From: Monosporascus cannonballus
Taxonomy: Eukaryota; Ascomycota; Sordariomycetes; Xylariales
Reading direction: 5' to 3'
DNA: 64,000 bases
NCBI GenBank assembly: GCA_004154925.1
Contig: QJNS01000218.1
Coordinates: 1-64,000 of the forward strand
Of the stretch, positions 11,637 to 24,299 are shown one piece after another. Each line of letters begins with the position of its first letter. The first letter of the stretch is position 1. Made by a program: the position numbers and the translations under genes. Under the pieces are notes generated by a model. It was given only the letters and a program-made list of their open reading frames with translations. It was not told the origin of the DNA and searched no databases.

Positions 11637-13985
11637 TATTTTCTAGCTTATTATTTAGCACAATAAGAAACGTTTGGAATTAGATATTAAGATTTTCGAA
11701 TGTTTTTTATGAGGCCCAATAAAAGGCTCTTATCCACCCAAAGTTATAAAAGAAATTTAGCGTTATAACGGAAACCTTAATAAACTTAATAACAGTTATA
11801 TAATAACATATAAATTATTAATTAAAAAAACATTAAAAAAATAACTTACTTTCGTAAACATATAAAAATGTATTATAAGGTAAATAAAAAGTTAATATAA
11901 ACGGCCGAACCGATCAAAAACGGCTTAATCACCTAATAAAAACTTATTATTTAATTATAAATTCGAAACGTAATAATTTTTACAAATACCGATCTTTTTT
12001 CGATTTAATAACGATTAAAAACGTAATTACACTATTCCGTAAAAACGGTTCGAACAACAAAATTAATAATAGGAGCTAAAGGAAAGCCGTTATTCTGGCC
12101 GGAAAAATTCGATAGGACAAAAAAGAGGTTCTTCGGATAATATGTATTTATAATTTATAAGTTTAAAATAAACGTTATTTTCGTAAAAAAAAGTTCTTAA
12201 GCAGTTTTACTTTATATATAAAGAGTTCAAAATTAAAATATAACGTACGGTTATTATTTATTATATTATTAAAAATTTTATTAATATTTACAATTTAGTC
12301 AGTTTTTTTTAAATATTATATATATAATTTAATAATTAGCATAAAAAGAAAAAAATAGCCGAACGTTTTCGGAACTTAAAACAAATTAATAATGCGAAAT
12401 TTTCGTTATTTTATTCCTTATTCGAAAAAACATTAACAAACGCGGAAATGATTACTTGGCTAATAAAGGCGAAACTTACGTTTTTAACGAAAATATTAAC
12501 CAAAAAGTTTACTTAAACTTTAATCTTAATACACTTTTTTAAAAGATATAACGCATAAATAAATAAAATGGTAGGAATCGCCAAACGCTTTAAAGAAATA
12601 ATAGGGCAAAAAAAATTAAATACTTTTTTAATAATTTAATCGAGCGGTAATAACTAAGCGGACAATAACCCGAATAATAACATAAGCGTAATAGCTATTT
12701 CGGCAATAAGATAATGAAAACAAAGACCTTAAATTTTATCCCTAACGCCAAAATAATATACGTAATAAGTAATTTAAGAAAAACGAAATATTTGTAAAAC
12801 GAAAGGCCTTTATTTACATTATATGCGTCCTAATTATAGGACGAACCGGTACCTATTTTTACTAGGAAAAAAATTATAGAAAAGGATTAATTCATTAAAA
12901 ACGTATAAAAATAAAAATTCAGAATTTAAAAGCGAAAAAAATAACTTTTAAATATCGGCACGTTTGGAAACGAAAAACGACCTAGGTTCAGGTAAAAATC
13001 GCGAAATATAATATAGACGGTATTTTATTTACTATTAATATATATATTAAATAAAAAACTTTTGTATAAAGTTTTATTAATTAGGAATATAAGTATTTTG
13101 CCGTAATAAGCAAAACGTTTGTAAAACGCTTACGGTTACTGCATATTTTAATAAAATTATGCAAATTAAAAAAGGTTCGACAAAAAGCCGACGACGACAA
13201 AAAGAAATTAAGGAAATAATATATATAAAGATAAATATCGACGGTTTTAAGGCCAAGATATTTGCATATATTATTAATGGCCTTAATTAGCTTTTAATTT
13301 TAAAAAAACCTTTAAATAAAACGTTATAACGTTATATACGTAATGCAAAAACATTTTTTAACGGTAGGCGTAATAAGTCGTATAAAGGTTTACGAAAAAG
13401 AAAATACGAAGTTTAAGAAAATAACCTACGAATAATTCGCGAAACAAAAAGAATTTTAACTGCCGTTTTTCAGGCGGAATTTCGGAAAATAAAACAATTA
13501 AAATAATTAAATAAGGGGTTTCAGTATTTTTGATTATTTTGGCCGATATTAATAAGGCGTTAATGCCCAAGAAAAAAATAGAAATTAACGAAAAATTTCC
13601 GTTTAAGTTAAAAACATTTCGGAAATTATTGGACAAAAAATTAAATAACGCTTTATTCCTACCTTGTTCCGGAATAGATTATGCAATTTTATTACCTACA
13701 AAGGAAATAAGCAAAAGAATGCCAGCATTATAAAAAACTTTATATAATATAAGTAAGGATAAATTATTAACTTTGAGAAACACCTTAACGGAACTTTAAA
13801 TAAAAAGTATATCCGCAAAAATAATTCGCCCGTAAGGGCTCCGATTTTATTTATAAAAAAATCCGAAAAATATTACATTTTTATTACGATTATCGAGCGT
13901 TAAATATAATAACCGAAAAAAACCGTTATTTTTTACCTTTTATTTCGGAAAGCCTAAAGTTATATTTTTACGTTAAGTACTTCAC
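11637..13985 (+). pseudogene. C: gag, protease and RT N-terminus relic
   Basis: The plus strand at 13,826-13,985 reads SPVRAPILFIKK, then EKNRYFLPFISES, then VKYFT: the N-terminal RT blocks of Ty3/gypsy elements. Upstream sequence has gag size and position, but I see no clear zinc knuckle. Stops are frequent. R2 is inserted directly after the codons for Y-F-T. Confidence 0.65.
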
Positions 13986-14346
13986 TGTGACGGCTAGGCG
14001 GTTTAACCAACTATTAAACCTAGTTGTACGGGTTTATGTTGGCAGGAGTATCGTAGGATTCGGAGCAATAAAGTAAACTTGGTTACGTCTCGTAATACCA
14101 AAGGTATTAGTTATAAACGATTAATATTGATAAATATTATAAGCTGGTATTATTTATGTTATGGAAATAAACGTATTTATATATTTTGCTGATTTCCGTT
14201 TATTTTTAGGATTTGTTGGACTTGTTAGCGATCCTTGCGATCCTGGATTCGCTGGATTTTTTAGTAATTCTTATAATTACGTAACCGGGGATTATTTTTA
14301 CTTATTTGATTATTTCTGGTTGTACCAAACGTATTGGGTCATAATA
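13986..14346 (-). repeat. R2 3' LTR
   Basis: It runs from tgtgacggctaggcgg to gggtcataata on the plus strand and matches 20474-20834 over its full length. The open frame 14161-14385 lies inside it and is not a gene. Confidence 0.93.
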
Positions 14347-14959
14347 CGATTTTTTTTCCCCCAGGATTTTCGTCCCGAAAATTAACTTGTAAATCCTTAT
14401 CCCAAAATGTTTTCCCGTATTAGAAAATATATTAAACCTTTTTCTAAAGTAAAAATCTTATGACGCAACTCGTTCCTCGTTATTATTTTATTTAATTTTC
14501 GTTAAATAGTATTTTGTTTTTATTACGAACGTCGGAAACTTAAATACAAATTATCCGAAAGGGATTTATCCCGTTATTCTTTATATGTTCGTTATTAATA
14601 GGCCAATTATGACGTTCGTAATCTTAATCCAGAATAATTGTAAAAAATTATTATTTAATATTATAAACTTAAAAAAAAACTTAAAGTTGCTATGGAAGCC
14701 GAAAAATTTGCCAAGGCTTATACCCGTCGTATTTGGAAATAAAAAAAGATGTGGTACGAAAAAATAGTAAAAGCCGTTTTTTGTGGTATCGATAACCTGG
14801 AGGAGCTGGACGAGTTGGAACGTAAAGAATAAGCAGAGGCCGTGGAGGTTACGTTAGCGCCATTTGTTATTTTTCCCGACTGGTTTAGCATTAAGCCTAC
14901 CGATTGGTTAATTACTAATTAGGGGGCTTTCGACCTTGCCGTTTTCGACATTGTTGGTA

Positions 14960-17900
14960 AAAGTTTTTTAATAGGTGCTGGGCGCTAATAAGGTTTTTGG
15001 CGGCTTCCTAGGTGTTTTCGGAGTCCGGGTATTTCTTTTACTTAATTAGGTATTGGATAAGTCCGTTTTGTTTTTGTATATTAAGGATTTTTTTTACCTC
15101 GTATGCTTATTCGTTTTTTATTTTTATATTATTTTGTGCCGTACGTACTTTAATCGTATTTGTTATTAATTCGAATAAGGAAACGTAAAAAATTAGATAA
15201 AGTTTAACTTTTGGTAAAAATTCTAATTAGTAATTTTTTTGGAAATTTTCTTAACGATTTTGTATGGACCGATATACTTGAAATTAAGTTTTTTATTAGG
15301 TTTTTTTATTTAAATATTTTTAGTAACGAGGTAAATTATTTTTTCTTTTTTAAAAATTAATTTTTTTAATTTTTTTTGGTTATAATATTTATTTATTTGA
15401 TTCCGTACGAATTCTAGTTTTATTTTTATTTTTTGATATAACTGTCGTAATTATTTTAACGTAAGGATTAATTTGATATTAACTGGACCGTTATTATATA
15501 TTTTTTTGTAAATTTCCGGAATAAAACCAAAGTTCGCGTTAATTGGTATTATTTTGATATTTTCGTAATAACTGGTATTATAGGCTAATTAAATAATAGG
15601 TAATTTTTTAACTTAATTATTTTGTTCGTAATTAATGTAATATCGTAAATAGGTTTCTAAAGTTTAGTTCGTTCGTTCCGTTTATTTATCCGTTTAAGGT
15701 TTAAATGCGCTGGATAATTTGTAATTTAGGTTAATTTGTGCCATAAGGCCTTGTTAAAATTTTGATACGAATGTTATTCCTTTATTTAAAATAATTTCTA
15801 TAAGTAATCCGTATACGTTAAAGATATATTTGAAAAAAATGTATGCTATTTGTTCGGCGTCCGTATCCTTATAATAGGGTAAAAAATAGGAAAACTTTAT
15901 AAACCGGTCGACAATAACAAAAATACTATCGTAATATATTCCTATTGCTAGATTTTCGGATAAAGGAAATTTAATAATGAAATCCATAATAATCGAATTT
16001 TAAGGTTTTTTTAAAACCGGTAATAGTTGTAATTTTCTGTAAGGTTTATATTATTATGCCTTAGCCTTATTATAAAGGTTATATTATCGTTATATTTTCT
16101 GAATTATTATTTTTATTTTAAGAAAAAAGTATATACGTTAAAATCGTTTTAAGGTTTTGTAAATCCCTAGATATCCGTATAGCTAATATTTATGTATCTG
16201 GCGTACTAGGTTTATTTAATATTTTTTTAAAATTTGTAATTTTTTTGATTTCTTATTTTTTGGTAAATTATTGTTATATTTTTTAATTTTTTAATATATG
16301 TTATATGGTATAATTCGTATTATTCCAATTTGTTATGGGCGTAAATATCTTTTTAATATAATATCGAAAATTATATAATTAATTTTAACCAATTTTTTTC
16401 GAAATTTGGTCGTTTACTTAAGGCGTTTGTTTTATTATTTTCCGATCCTTTTTTATAGATAATAACGAAATTAAAGTTCGCCAATTCCTTTACGTATTAT
16501 AATTATCGTTCTGTAAGTTCCCTGGTCGTAATAAAACGAATAAGATTTTAATAATCTGTATAAATTTTGACCTAATATAAATTTTCCTTTAGGAAATGCC
16601 TAAATTCTCGAAATGCCATAATAATGGCCATAAATTCCTTATTGGGAATACCATAATTAAATTCGGTTTTTTTTAATTTATATAAGAAAAACATAATAAG
16701 GTATAATTTGTTTTAATTATCCCGTTATTTAATTATTACGTTTAACGCGTAATCCGAAAAATCGGTTTTTAATTTAATGGGACGTGCTAAATCGTACATA
16801 ATTAATACTGGTTTATTAGTAATCGTATTTTTAATTTCCTGGAACGATTTTTTTATTTTTAGCATCTATTTAAACTTTTTTTTCTTAGTAAAGTTAATTA
16901 GGGATATGGTTATCCTGCTAAAGTTTCGAATGAACTTCCTGTAGTAATTGGCGAATTTAAGGAATATTTGTACCTTTTTAATTATCGTTAGCGTCTGCCA
17001 TTCTGTAACCGTAACGATTTTCTTGGGGTTTATCCTGATATGTCCTGGGATAATAATATATTCCAGATATTTTATTTTTTGTTTATGGAACTAGTTCTTT
17101 TTTACGTTAATTAATAACTTTGCGTTTTATAAAATTTGAAAAACTTTATAAACGTGTTTTACGTATGCTTTTTCCGTTTTTAAGAAAATAAAAATATTAT
17201 CGAGATAATATATAATAAAAACGTCGAGGTATTTTCGTAATACATAATTTATTATCCGTTAGAAGGTTATTGATATGTTTATAAATCTTATTAACGTAAT
17301 TAAATATTTAAATAATCCGTATTTCGTTTTAAATATTATTTTCCATTCGTATCTTTTTTTAATTTTAATAAGGTTATATTTATTTTTAAGATCGAATGTT
17401 ATAAATTATTTGGTTTTATAAAATCGGTTTTTTATTTTTGTAATTAAGGGTAATAACGTTCGGTTTTTAATAATAATATCGTTTAGTTACCGATAGTTAA
17501 TTATAAATTATAACTTTCCATTTTTTTAAGTATAAAGAATATGGGGTATCCTGCCGGTAATTTTAAAGGTTAAATTTATCCTTTTTGTAACCGATTTTTT
17601 AGGTATTCCTAGAAAGCGTATAATTTATTTCTGTTAAGGTTATAAATAGGGTAAAACTTCGTTAAAAAACCTTTTTTAAGGATAATTTCGTAATTTTATT
17701 TGTTATGTTCTAATAATTTCGTATTTAGTTCCTTTTTAAAAAGCTGCTTATATTTATAATATTATAATAATATATTAATCAGATTTTCTAATTTTTAAAA
17801 CTGTTATTCTAAATTATTATTTAATTACTATAATTTCGTTTTAATAATAATAATAATATATTGTATTTTTCTTTAATGCTTATTTTCTTTTTTATATTTT

Positions 17901-20400
17901 ATTTCTTTGGGTAGTAAGGTATTTGTTATATCCTTATATTTATATTTATTGTTATTTTCGATTGAATATTAAAATCTTATTTTTTCTTTTTATTTATTAA
18001 TAAAAGGTAAAGCAAATTTTATCTGGCCAGTTTTTCCGTTAATCAAAACTCCGTATTGGCGTATCCATGGTAATCTTAAGATCATATTATAATTTTTAAA
18101 TAAAACGATATCGAAATTTATTATTTAATATTATCCTTAAATAAAAATTTTAAGATAATTAATTTGGTATAAGATTTTTCCGTTATCATAAGCGAAGTCT
18201 TAATTTTCGGCGTTTATTGTTATATAAAGTTTTAACTTATATTTCCATAGTAATTTAAATTTATTAATTACATCCGGTACAATATAATTTCCACCTAAAG
18301 CTCCGTAATTTACCATTGCGATATACTAATGCGTTCTGATTCGTATATCTAAGGTAATAAGGTTATTAACGGCTTTTATCGTCGCATTTAAAGCCTTTTT
18401 TAGGAATTTATTCTGACTTTTTTGGGTTTCGTTATTCTGCAGCTCTTTTATAGGTAACTTTCGTTTTTTAATTTTTTTTCGAATTTATCAAGCTTTATTT
18501 ATATCTTTTTGTATAACGCGTTAAGCTGTTATATCTGTCGTTTTTGTCGGCGTACTGTACCTTCGAATTATATTAGTTATTCTTAATTCTGTTAAATTTT
18601 TTTTTCTTATTGGGTAAATTATTCCTTAATATGGCGTATGGTTTCCCATTAAACCTTATCTCTTTCTTATTAAAAGTTTCGTATAAATTGTTAAATTTTT
18701 TTTTAAAGTTTATCGTTTATCGGGATCTGTAATAAATATTAGTTGAAAATAAAAGTTCGTAATAGCCCTTTGGCAATGCTTTTCCACAATATGCTGGATT
18801 AACTTTTTTTTTATCTGGTAATTATATTACTTATAATAACAAAAAGGGTTTTCCTGCGGGCACCATTTTCCTTTAGGCTAATTTTCTGTTGCTGCCAGCT
18901 GAAAAAAATTATTTTTAAAGGTTATAAATCGAAAATACTAATACCATTATTTATTATTTTTGTTTTTTTCCGTTTTATTAGGAAAATCGAATCCTTCTTA
19001 ATATATACGGGTAATCCTGCTATAAATATGCCATTTTTATTCTTCGTAAGCAGGGCAGTTCCGGCGTCGACAATAGACAGTATGTTTTCTGCCATATTAA
19101 TTAAGGATTCTAGGGCAGATTTTTTCCGTCCAGCCCTAATACTTTTTTAATTATCCTTTGAAGGTGCTTTATTATTCCTTAATCGTTTATTAAGCTAAAT
19201 TCCTGGCTTTTTGCATTTTTTGTTAAATTTTTTATCGTAATAATCCTTATTAAACTTCGTGCCATAAAGGGCTTAATACGTATTTAGCCCAAATCATATT
19301 AATAGGTTTGCCTTTTTTTTTCTGGTTTTTCCTGGATTATCCTTTAAGTACAGGTTTTTAATTATTTTGTCATAATTTTTTGGGCGAAAGGTATTTATAA
19401 GCCTTATACCCCTTTTTTCCGCAATTATAGCACTTGATTTGGCTCTAGTTCTTTTTGTAAGTAGCTCTTAATTCCATAAGGCCTGGTTTAATGCCATAAA
19501 AAGTATTATTACGTCGAAAAGCATTAGTATTGGCCGTATGTTAAAATTTGTTATCGTTTTTTCCTTTGGTTTTTTTGGTACGCCAGGCATATTGCCGGTT
19601 ATTAATTTTAACTGCTATGGCGATATAATCTAATAAATAATTAGGCCGGTTAAGTTTAAAAAGTTCCTTTTATATTTCTTTTTTTAAGTTATCAAAAAAT
19701 TTAGCCATTAATGCTTTTTATCCTTAATTTAGTTTAGATATTAATTAAATTAATACGTTACCGTATTTGGATACCGATCCTTTTTATTGTAATTATTAGA
19801 TTTATATTTCGGCCTTTGTTTTTTCGTTTATGATTTCGAAAGCCTTTATTAACGTTTATTCGAATTGTTCGTAATTATTATATATCCGTATTATTTCCAG
19901 GTTACGTTTTTCGATTAACAAAATAACGTATTTTCTTATAGCCGGCTTAAATCAAATAGCCGCGTTTCCGGTAAATCGTTTAATTGTGAACTTAATTTGT
20001 GCAGTAGGCGTAGCAAATCGAATAGGAAAATACCCGAAGTACGTTCGGTATTAGGTTAAAAATAATTATAGTTTGATCGAAATTCCATTAAAGGATTTTG
20101 GCTTAGGGGGTTTAAGAACTTTTTTTAATTCCTTAGTAAAATTCAGTTAAATAACCTGGCTCGGCCGAAAGGGCTTTCCGGTTTCGGAAACCTTTTTTTT
20201 TTCCTTAAGCTTCTTATGGGTAATTTGGAAAAAACGTAATAAGGTTATTTTTGTTTTATTTAAGCTGGATAATACGTTCGTTTATAATATCCAGGCGTCG
20301 AAAAACTTCCTTTCGAAAAAGGCGAGGCTGCTTTTTTTCTTTTTCGGATTCCATTTTAATATTAAGGTTTTTAGGGACCTGGTAAGTAAGTTATTCGGGC
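14960..20400 (-). pseudogene. R2 gag-pol relic
   Basis: The minus strand has a Gag zinc knuckle at 19,391-19,433 reading C-Y-N-C-G-K-K-G-Y-K-A-Y, with His and the last Cys lost to Tyr. The RT box at 17,196-17,207 reads Y-L-D-N, so the second catalytic Asp is lost by G-to-A. The integrase fragment 15,754-15,987 is still open for 77 codons (VIVDRFIKFSYFLPYYKD). The chromodomain at about 14,960-15,070 has YPDSENT followed by a stop in place of Trp. Stops and substitutions are all of RIP type. Confidence 0.82.
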
Positions 20401-20473
20401 TGCTTGCTGGTAAATATAATGTCGGCGGTATTGCTCAAAGTTTGACGGTATTACTAAATAAAAACTTGCAACG

Positions 20474-20834
20474 TATAACGGCTAAACGGTTTAACCAATT
20501 ATTAAACCTAGTCGTACGGGTTTATGTTGGCAGGAATATCGTGGGATTCGGAATAATAAAGTAAATTTAATTACGTCTCGTAATACCAAAAATATTAGTT
20601 ATAAATAATTAATATTGGTAAATGTTGTAAGCTAGTGTTATTTATATTATGGAAATAAGCGTATCTATATATTTTGCTGGTTTCCGTTCATTCTTAGGAC
20701 TTGCTGGATTCGCCAGCGATCCTTACGATCCTGGATTCGCTGAACTTTCCAGCGATCCTTGTAATCACGTAACCGGGGATTATCTCTACCTGCTTAACTG
20801 TTTCTGGTTGTGCCAAGCATATTGGGTCATGACA
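20474..20834 (-). repeat. R2 5' LTR
   Basis: It runs from tataacggctaaacgg to gggtcatgaca on the plus strand. Differences from the 3' LTR are chiefly transitions (tgtgacgg versus tataacgg). The open frame 20649-20894 lies mostly inside it and is not a gene. Confidence 0.93.
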
Positions 20835-20839
20835 TTCAC

Positions 20840-23800
20840 GAAAATAAACGTCCGAATAATATTTTATAAAATTAAGGTTAAGGAAAGAAAATAAATAAAA
20901 AACAGTATTTTGAATGCGTTTCGGCTTATACGAATAATTAATAATACCGTTTGATTTATACGGGATTTTCGTAATTTTCTAATAATATATTAACGGAGTT
21001 CTAAAAAAATACTTTAACGGTTTTTATTTAATGTATATAAACGATATTTTTATTTTTTTCTTCCTGATCCAAAGAGAACTATATGTACAAAATAAAGAAA
21101 GTTTTAAACCGCTTAATAAACACGAGTTTAAATCTATATATTTTTAAATGCGAATTCGCCGTAAAAGTAACAAAATATTTTGAATTTATTATAGATATCG
21201 GGAAAGGGATACGAATAGACCTCGAGAAATTACGTACGATGAAAAAGTAAAAAGTTCTTAAAATATTTGAAAAAATCCAAATTTCTTAATGTTCGTAAAT
21301 TTTTATTATTACTTTATAACTTATTATACGGATATATCAGTACCGTTAATGATTTTAATCCGGAAAAAAACCTGATTCCATTAAAAAATTAACGTTTAAA
21401 TATTTTAAACACATTTTTATAACGGAATTAATTTTAATATAATAAAATCTCGACAAATTTATAATATTACAAATAAATTATTTAAAAATAATATACAGAA
21501 ATTGTTTATTTCAAATTAATAAATTAGGAATATTATGTGTAATCTTTTACAATTTTAAGAAATTAAGTTTTATTAAATTAATTATAAAATATATAATAAA
21601 AAGCTTATAAAAGTAATAAACTTTTTAAAAACGTAAAATATGGAATTATATAATATAATAACCCTATTTATAATTATTATTACCTATAAAAATTTAAAAT
21701 ATTTTATAATTATTAAAACGTTAAACAAATATTAAATAAAATAATTAAAAGAATTATTTTATTTTAATTTTTATTACGAATTCCATACCGGCCCTTTAAT
21801 TATTAAGGCCGATATACTTTTATATAAAAAATAAAATATATTTATAAAAAAGGCGATAACTAAAAGATTCTACAAAGGTTTTAGTTAGTAAAAAATAAAT
21901 AATTACTTATATTACTTACAAAACTTTAAAAATATATTTAAAATACTATAATAATTCATAATATTAAAATTAAAAATAATGACTTACTTTTAAATATGTA
22001 AATATTTTAATATTACGAAACGTTTTAAAAATTTTAAAATATAAAGTCTAAATATAATAAAAATTACGACCGTATAATAAAAAGTAATACTAAAAAAGAA
22101 CATAATATTTTGGTAACATTAAAATTATTAATATCGATTACGGAATATATTTTGGACGTTAAAGGTTTTCTTTAATTTCGGGAACGTCTTTAAATTTTAA
22201 ATGAAAAACCCCTTAAAACGGCCTTGACACAAAATATTTACGATTTTTATATAATAAGATATTTAAACAAAAAAATTACGATAACGATATTTTGGAAAAG
22301 TTGTTTTTGGCCGGGTATATATTATATAATAAGATAATTTTATAAGAACTACGATATATACGGTTGTACAAACGTATAGAAAAATAAGAAAAGAATTATT
22401 AAAATTATTTTCGGTTTTGGTACGATCTTATAATAAATTATTAATTAATTGTATAATTAATTTATTAACCATTTTTAAATATAATTAATATTTTTTAATA
22501 ATTATAAATAACGGATTATTTAAAATAATAATTTTGAAAATAATATGTATGATAAAGGCAAAATATATGTTAAAATATTTATAACAATATATTAAAAATT
22601 CCGTATTTTTCTTAAATCTATAAATAAATAATAAGAGAATTAATTAAGTAAAAAAATTCTGGACAGGATTTTAAGAATTAATAGAAATTAAATAACGTTT
22701 TTTTATCGTATATTACTTAAAAGCCAATAATATTACAGAAAATACTAATTAGAAAATATTAATTTATTTAACAATTTTCGTAATATATTTATAACAAAAA
22801 TAAAATAAGTTTTTTCCGGGAACGATATTCCTAATTAATAATTAAAATACGATTTTAATGAAATTAGGTTTTTTTTCTTATTCTACGAAAATTACGTAAA
22901 TTTAATTCTTTAAATAAAAAGTAATTCGGTAATTAAAAAGGATTTATATATAGAAACGAAACTTTTCGTTAGGAAATTAGGAAAAAATATAGAATTCGTT
23001 TAAGTTATAATAACGGCTGCTTAGTAAACCCAAAAAGAAATAACGAATAAATATCGCTTTTGCGCCAAAAGATATAAAATTAATAATAAAATCTATTTAT
23101 TTCTAAAAAGGATATCGTTATTTTCTGGCCGTCGAAAAAACTAAGGCAACTTTAAGTTAAATATTAAATAAGTAAAATAATTAATTTTATATTTTATCGA
23201 ATTAAATATATTTAAAAAAAATTTATAACCGTTTTTACATTAATTTATTAAAATGCGCATATCACAACTTTTTACCGTTTTAAATTCACGTAAATACGTA
23301 ACTTTTTTTTTATTTTTTAAAAATACATGAAACCGGAATTTAAAATCGAAAATATTTTCTAAACCCGAACTTAAAAAAGGTTTTATACGTTAAATTTATA
23401 TAAAATAATTAAATTACGTAAAACCAGTTTAAACGCTTTTCGAACAATTTATAAAGATAATAATTTTATACTAATTTTAAAAAATATAATAATATAATTA
23501 TTAATAACGGACCCTAAATTTAAATTATTATTTAGAAATAGGTAAATAGAAATTTAGCTTAAAAATACCGGCCGAATAATATATAAATAATATAGAAAAT
23601 TTAAAGAAACCGTGTAAAAATAACTTTAAAATTTGCTAAATAAAAGTTAAAATAATATTTTCGTTATTTATAAATAAGCTTTATTAAAAAGAATTAAAGA
23701 TTTTAAAAATAATATACCGGTTACGAAATTATTTAATTATTTGTAAAAACTTATAAATTTACCGATTTATTTTATTAATTTAAAACGTTAATATTATATA

Positions 23801-23842
23801 AGAATTATGTATTTAAAACGGGTAATTATTCGGTTTTATTTA
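20840..23842 (+). pseudogene. C: rest of pol (RT, RNase H, integrase region) relic
   Basis: After the second TTCAC the plus strand continues the RT from FTKINVR. The active-site box at about 21,030-21,060 now reads with stops (C-I-stop-T-I for a Y-L-D-D-I box). It is followed by LNLYIFKCEFAVKVTKYF and the IDIGKGIRIDLEKL block, all typical of Ty3/gypsy RT. RNase H and integrase should follow to about 23.8 kb but are too degraded to place. The D element cuts it at 23,847. Confidence 0.7.
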
Positions 23843-23847
23843 TATTA

Positions 23848-24037
23848 TGTAACGGGCACAATACGTAAGATGAACGGAGGCACGGCCCAACAAAGGTTTA
23901 TATTCAAGGTAAGGAAGGAAAGGGAGAAACAGCTAGCCATTAACGAGGTAGCTGCTCCTTATATATATATGAGTGAGCTCGGGCCAAAAAGTTCGCTCCG
24001 TAAGCCCGAGCTGCCTTATAGACTTTAGCCTCTAATA
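23848..24037 (-). repeat. D 3' LTR
   Basis: It runs from tgtaacgggcacaatacg to ttagcctctaata on the plus strand, with a GC-richer core around gagctcgggcc and cgtaagcccgagctgcc. That core forms an inverted repeat (gagctcggg / cccgagctg). The open frame 23807-24028 overlaps it and is not a gene. Confidence 0.9.
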
Positions 24038-24299
24038 TCACCCTTTTTTTCGCCTTTAAGGAGTAATAAGGTTATGGCGAGGCGGCGGCGGCTTTGCTTA
24101 TATTTTTTTTCTTTTGTTCCTATTCGTGCCTTTATATTTTCGCCGACCCCGTTTCCGTTTCCGAATAACCTTTCGAAATTATTAAAGGCAGTTATATTTT
24201 CGAAACTGTTATATAATTTTTATACGGGTTCGGCATAGCTTACTTATTTTATGCATAGCTTTTTTCGGTGACCGCGGCTTACGCGCTTATTTTCGGCTC

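Larger units (their letters stand above)
13986..20834 (-). mobile_element. R2: full-length Ty3/gypsy chromovirus, TSD TTCAC
   Basis: Two 361-bp LTRs (13986-14346, 20474-20834) and a perfect TSD ttcac (13981-13985, 20835-20839) define a 6,849-bp element transcribed leftwards. It is inserted within the RT gene of C. Gag lies at the right (zinc knuckle at 19,391-19,433), RT near 17.2 kb, integrase at 15.75-15.99 kb and the chromodomain near 15.0 kb. Confidence 0.95.

Noticed and set aside
14161..14385. 74- and 81-codon frames in both R2 LTRs (also 20649-20894)
   Set aside because: Homologous LTR sequence stays open by chance; the two readings differ by RIP-type changes and end in different places.
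23807..24028. 73-codon frame around the D 3' LTR
   Set aside because: It lies mostly in LTR sequence and is interrupted in the partner LTR.
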